7,857 nt of DNA from positions 1 through 7,857 of the forward strand of contig JAGVII010000260.1 in assembly GCA_020056155.1 (NCBI GenBank), given 5' to 3'. The notes beneath the pieces were generated by a model. That model had not been told where the DNA came from and did no database searches. It saw nothing but the letters and a program-made list of their open reading frames with translations. Positions 6,601 through 7,857 of the stretch are shown here, in pieces; within the stretch, counting starts at the first letter, position 1, and the number at the start of each line of letters is the position of its first letter. This DNA is from Afipia sp. GTDB taxonomy: Bacteria > Pseudomonadota > Alphaproteobacteria > Rhizobiales > Xanthobacteraceae. Made by a program: the position numbers and the translations under genes.

Positions 6601-6782
6601 CCATCGGAACCGTCGGAGTGGTCCTCGGCATCGCTCTCGCCGGTCTCGTGGCCTGGACCTCATGGCGGGTGACGGACGCGCGCCTTATCGCGCCCTACTT
6701 CGCTCTGGCGGCCGCAGTCGGTTTCGCGCTCGCCATCGCGGCGTTGTCAGCACGCTCACCACATAGGCCAGCGCAAACATAG
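6552..6782 (+). pseudogene. Remnant continuation of the FtsX-like permease
   Basis: In frame 3 the permease continues directly: codons from 6552 give GASLAQILRLAGAEALTIG, the standard continuation of QALLRTR in FtsX-like permeases, followed by helices GVVLGIALAGLVAW and YFALAAAVGFALAIAALSA. A one-base deletion at about 6550-6552 explains the shift from the preceding frame. The expected rest of the permease, including a second set of helices, is missing. At about 6745 the sequence runs into material that codes for FeoB on the other strand, and the frame ends at 6782. An ATG at 6573 could start a short product, but this is more likely debris. Confidence 0.78.
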
Positions 6783-6898
6783 AGGCGAACGTGACCGGCA
6801 TCCACCGCCAGCCTGCCGTTTCACGCCAGATGGCGAGCGTCGACGCGCATTGCGGCGAAGATATACCGCGCCAGCAGTGAAAACGCGGTCGCTAGACA
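6742..6898 (-). pseudogene. feoB: FeoB C-terminal fragment (ferrous iron transporter relic)
   Basis: On the minus strand, codons from 6852 down to 6742 read QCASTLAIWRETAGWRWM, then PVTFASMFALAYVVSVLTT. This matches the end of FeoB, where (F)APQC-STLA-RRETGSW and a final FALAY helix are usual. Just upstream, in another frame at 6895-6854, LATAFSLLARYIFA supplies the preceding FeoB helix. The two parts join if two bases (CC of a Pro codon) were lost near 6853. No start, GTPase domain or other helices are present, so this is a tail of about 50 residues of a protein that is usually 600-800 long. It lies head-on to the permease remnant and ends just before the chr operator sites. The assignment is from remembered family pattern and is fairly strong. 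Confidence 0.78.
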
Positions 6899-6915
6899 TC
6901 ACTTGAAGAGCTATG

Positions 6916-6935
6916 AATGCAACAGGTGTTGCATT
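6916..6935. promoter_or_regulatory. Palindromic operator-like site 1 upstream of chrB
   Basis: AATGCAACAGGTGTTGCATT has perfect nine-base arms around a GG centre. It lies 50-70 bases before the ChrB-like coding region and is partly repeated downstream. Such symmetry is typical of a dimeric repressor site. ChrB proteins are reported to act as chromate-responsive regulators, so autoregulation is an attractive inference. Confidence 0.65.
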
Positions 6936-6952
6936 GAACTGACTACTCAGAT

Positions 6953-6970
6953 ATGCAACAGGTGTTTCAG
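6953..6970. promoter_or_regulatory. Palindromic operator-like site 2 (degenerate copy)
   Basis: ATGCAACAGGTGTTTCAG repeats the first 14 bases of site 1 exactly after its leading A, with a weaker right arm. The centres of the two sites are 36 bases apart. The site ends just before the putative ribosome binding site GGAGAG at 6972-6977, so a protein bound here could block transcription or the start region. Confidence 0.6.
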
Positions 6971-6984
6971 CGGAGAGATATCTC

Positions 6985-7605
6985 ATTCCAATTCAATGGC
7001 TTCTTTTCTTGGGGCAACTTCCTGCCGCTCCGTCCAGCGGGCGGGTTGCGCTGTGGAGACGCCTTCGCGCTGCCGGTGCTGCCAGCGTGCTGAATGGGGC
7101 GTGGGTCCTACCTGTTACGGACGAGCACAAACTGCTTTATGCCCAGCTCGTCGAGATAGTACGCGCGCAGGGCGGCAGCGCCACCGTCTTTGCAACCACT
7201 GCAACCAGCGAAGAAGAAGAGCAAGCCATCGTTGCCCGGTTTCAGGCGGACCGAGCACGCGAATACGACGAGTTCTCCGAGCGCTCCGGCGAATTTTTTG
7301 CCGAGATCGAAAAGGAGACGCGTCGTCGGAAATTCACGTTTGCAGAACTTGAAGAGATCGAGGACGACCTCGACAAGCTTTCTGCGTGGCTCGCCAAGAT
7401 CAAGGCGCGCGACTTTTTTCCCAATGCTCGGATACAGGCGGCGAAGGAAACGCTAGAAACCTGTGGCGCCACCTTGCGAACCTTTGCCGACGAGGTCTAT
7501 GCGCAAGAGGGCGTTGTAGACGCGACTGAGGTCAGCACTGGTTCGCTGGATTCCGACATTCCGAATTCTTCTCTCAAGAAGCGCGAGAGACCCCGGCATG
7601 GCTGA
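6985..7605 (+). CDS. chrB: ChrB N-terminal-domain protein (chromate resistance/regulator type)
   Basis: The conserved opening QWLLFLGQLPAAPSSGRVAL, then WRRLRAAGAASVLNGAWVLP, is typical of the ChrB N-terminal domain. A charged helical region (EEEEQAIVARFQADRAREY, FAELEEIEDDLDKLSAWLAK) completes it. The length of about 200 residues corresponds to single-domain forms without the ChrB C-terminal domain. ChrB proteins sense chromate and control efflux genes in some bacteria. The function of the single-domain form is less clear. The conserved block begins upstream of the first conventional start (TTG 7009), and the frame is open back to 6943 with no ATG or GTG. ATT at 6985 lies seven bases after GGAGAG and would give a start MPIQWLLF. 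The gene overlaps the MFS gene by eight bases. Confidence 0.85.
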   Translation: MPIQWLLFLGQLPAAPSSGRVALWRRLRAAGAASVLNGAWVLPVTDEHKLLYAQLVEIVRAQGGSATVFATTATSEEEEQAIVARFQADRAREYDEFSERSGEFFAEIEKETRRRKFTFAELEEIEDDLDKLSAWLAKIKARDFFPNARIQAAKETLETCGATLRTFADEVYAQEGVVDATEVSTGSLDSDIPNSSLKKRERPRHG

Positions 7606-7857
7606 CCACGTTCTGACGACCTCGATGGCGCTTCGAAACCTGCCGCGCGGAATCTGGGCGCTCGGGTTCGTATCGATGTTCATGGACCTCTCATCCGAGA
7701 TGATCCACGCCCTTTTGCCCGTCTATCTCGTCACCGTCCTCGGAGCCTCGACACTTACGGTCGGGCTCATCGAGGGACTTGCCGAAGCGACGGCGATGAT
7801 CACCAAAATCTTCTCCGGCGCGCTGTCTGATTGGTTGGGCCGCCGCAAGCTGCTGGC
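7598..7857 (+). CDS. MFS transporter, N-terminal part (cut by window end)
   Basis: The 86 complete codons visible contain two to three membrane segments and the signature of the major facilitator superfamily: FVSMFMDLSSEMIHALLPVY in helix 1, then GLIEGLAEATAMITKIFSG and the loop motif GALSDWLGRRK between helices 2 and 3. This subgroup, with DLSSEM in the first helix, is often encoded directly after a ChrB-domain protein, and co-function in metal or oxyanion efflux is likely but unproven. ATG 7598 overlaps the end of the chrB-like gene by eight bases, so the two are presumably co-transcribed and translationally coupled. The substrate cannot be deduced. Confidence 0.9.
   Translation, partial: MADHVLTTSMALRNLPRGIWALGFVSMFMDLSSEMIHALLPVYLVTVLGASTLTVGLIEGLAEATAMITKIFSGALSDWLGRRKLL

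Noticed and set aside
6903..7352. 149-residue ORF in frame 3 including ATG 6996
   Set aside because: It overlaps the ChrB frame almost completely, starts inside the operator region, and its Cys/Arg-rich sequence is an out-of-frame reading of chrB.
1..7857. CRISPR array, tRNA, rRNA, complete insertion sequence
   Set aside because: No regularly spaced repeats, no cloverleaf-like or rRNA segments, and no transposase or paired terminal repeats were seen.

Overview
The window looks like an accessory stretch of an alphaproteobacterial genome. The GC-rich codon use and the gene content (PepSY protein, DUF347 membrane protein, single-domain ChrB next to an MFS permease) suggest Hyphomicrobiales. This taxonomic guess is inference only. 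Almost everything reads left to right. The main theme is a mosaic of intact genes and clearly broken ones.

Region 1 (1-3022). An OmpR-family response regulator (from 90) is followed by a QseC/TctE-like sensor kinase (744-2054). A small deletion at the end of the regulator has fused the two in frame. The kinase is then broken by at least four frame changes and a nonsense codon, and two glycines of its ATP-binding boxes are substituted. Next come a BcrC-like PAP2 phosphatase (2122-2778), in which one transmembrane helix is readable only in another frame, and an overlapping single-domain PilZ protein (2768-3022).

Region 2 (3022-5043). This is a cassette of exported or membrane proteins with intact frames: a PepSY protein, a secreted PsbP/DcrB-like protein and a four-repeat DUF347 membrane protein. 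A possible 48-codon ORF overlaps its neighbours at both ends. A 22-bp stem with a four-base loop lies 13 bases beyond the last stop.

Region 3 (5044-6900). A 320-base gene-poor gap leads to an intact LolD/MacB-type ATPase (5364-6029). A second ATPase has lost its C-terminal half and runs in frame into the middle of an FtsX-like permease (6022-6600). The permease continues in another frame to about 6745. There it meets, on the opposite strand, a 50-residue relic of the C-terminus of the ferrous iron transporter FeoB (6742-6898).

Region 4 (6900-7857). A chromate-resistance type unit begins here: two tandem copies of a palindromic operator-like site, a ChrB N-terminal-domain protein that seems to lack a standard start codon, and an overlapping MFS transporter cut by the window end.

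Together the window reads as a stress, envelope and metal-response island. Signalling (RR/HK), one lipid-export ABC system and FeoB are decaying, while the secreted/membrane cassette and the chr unit look maintained. The many indels could partly be assembly error, but in-frame fusions, large deletions, a W-to-stop change and substitutions in catalytic motifs argue that much of the decay is real.
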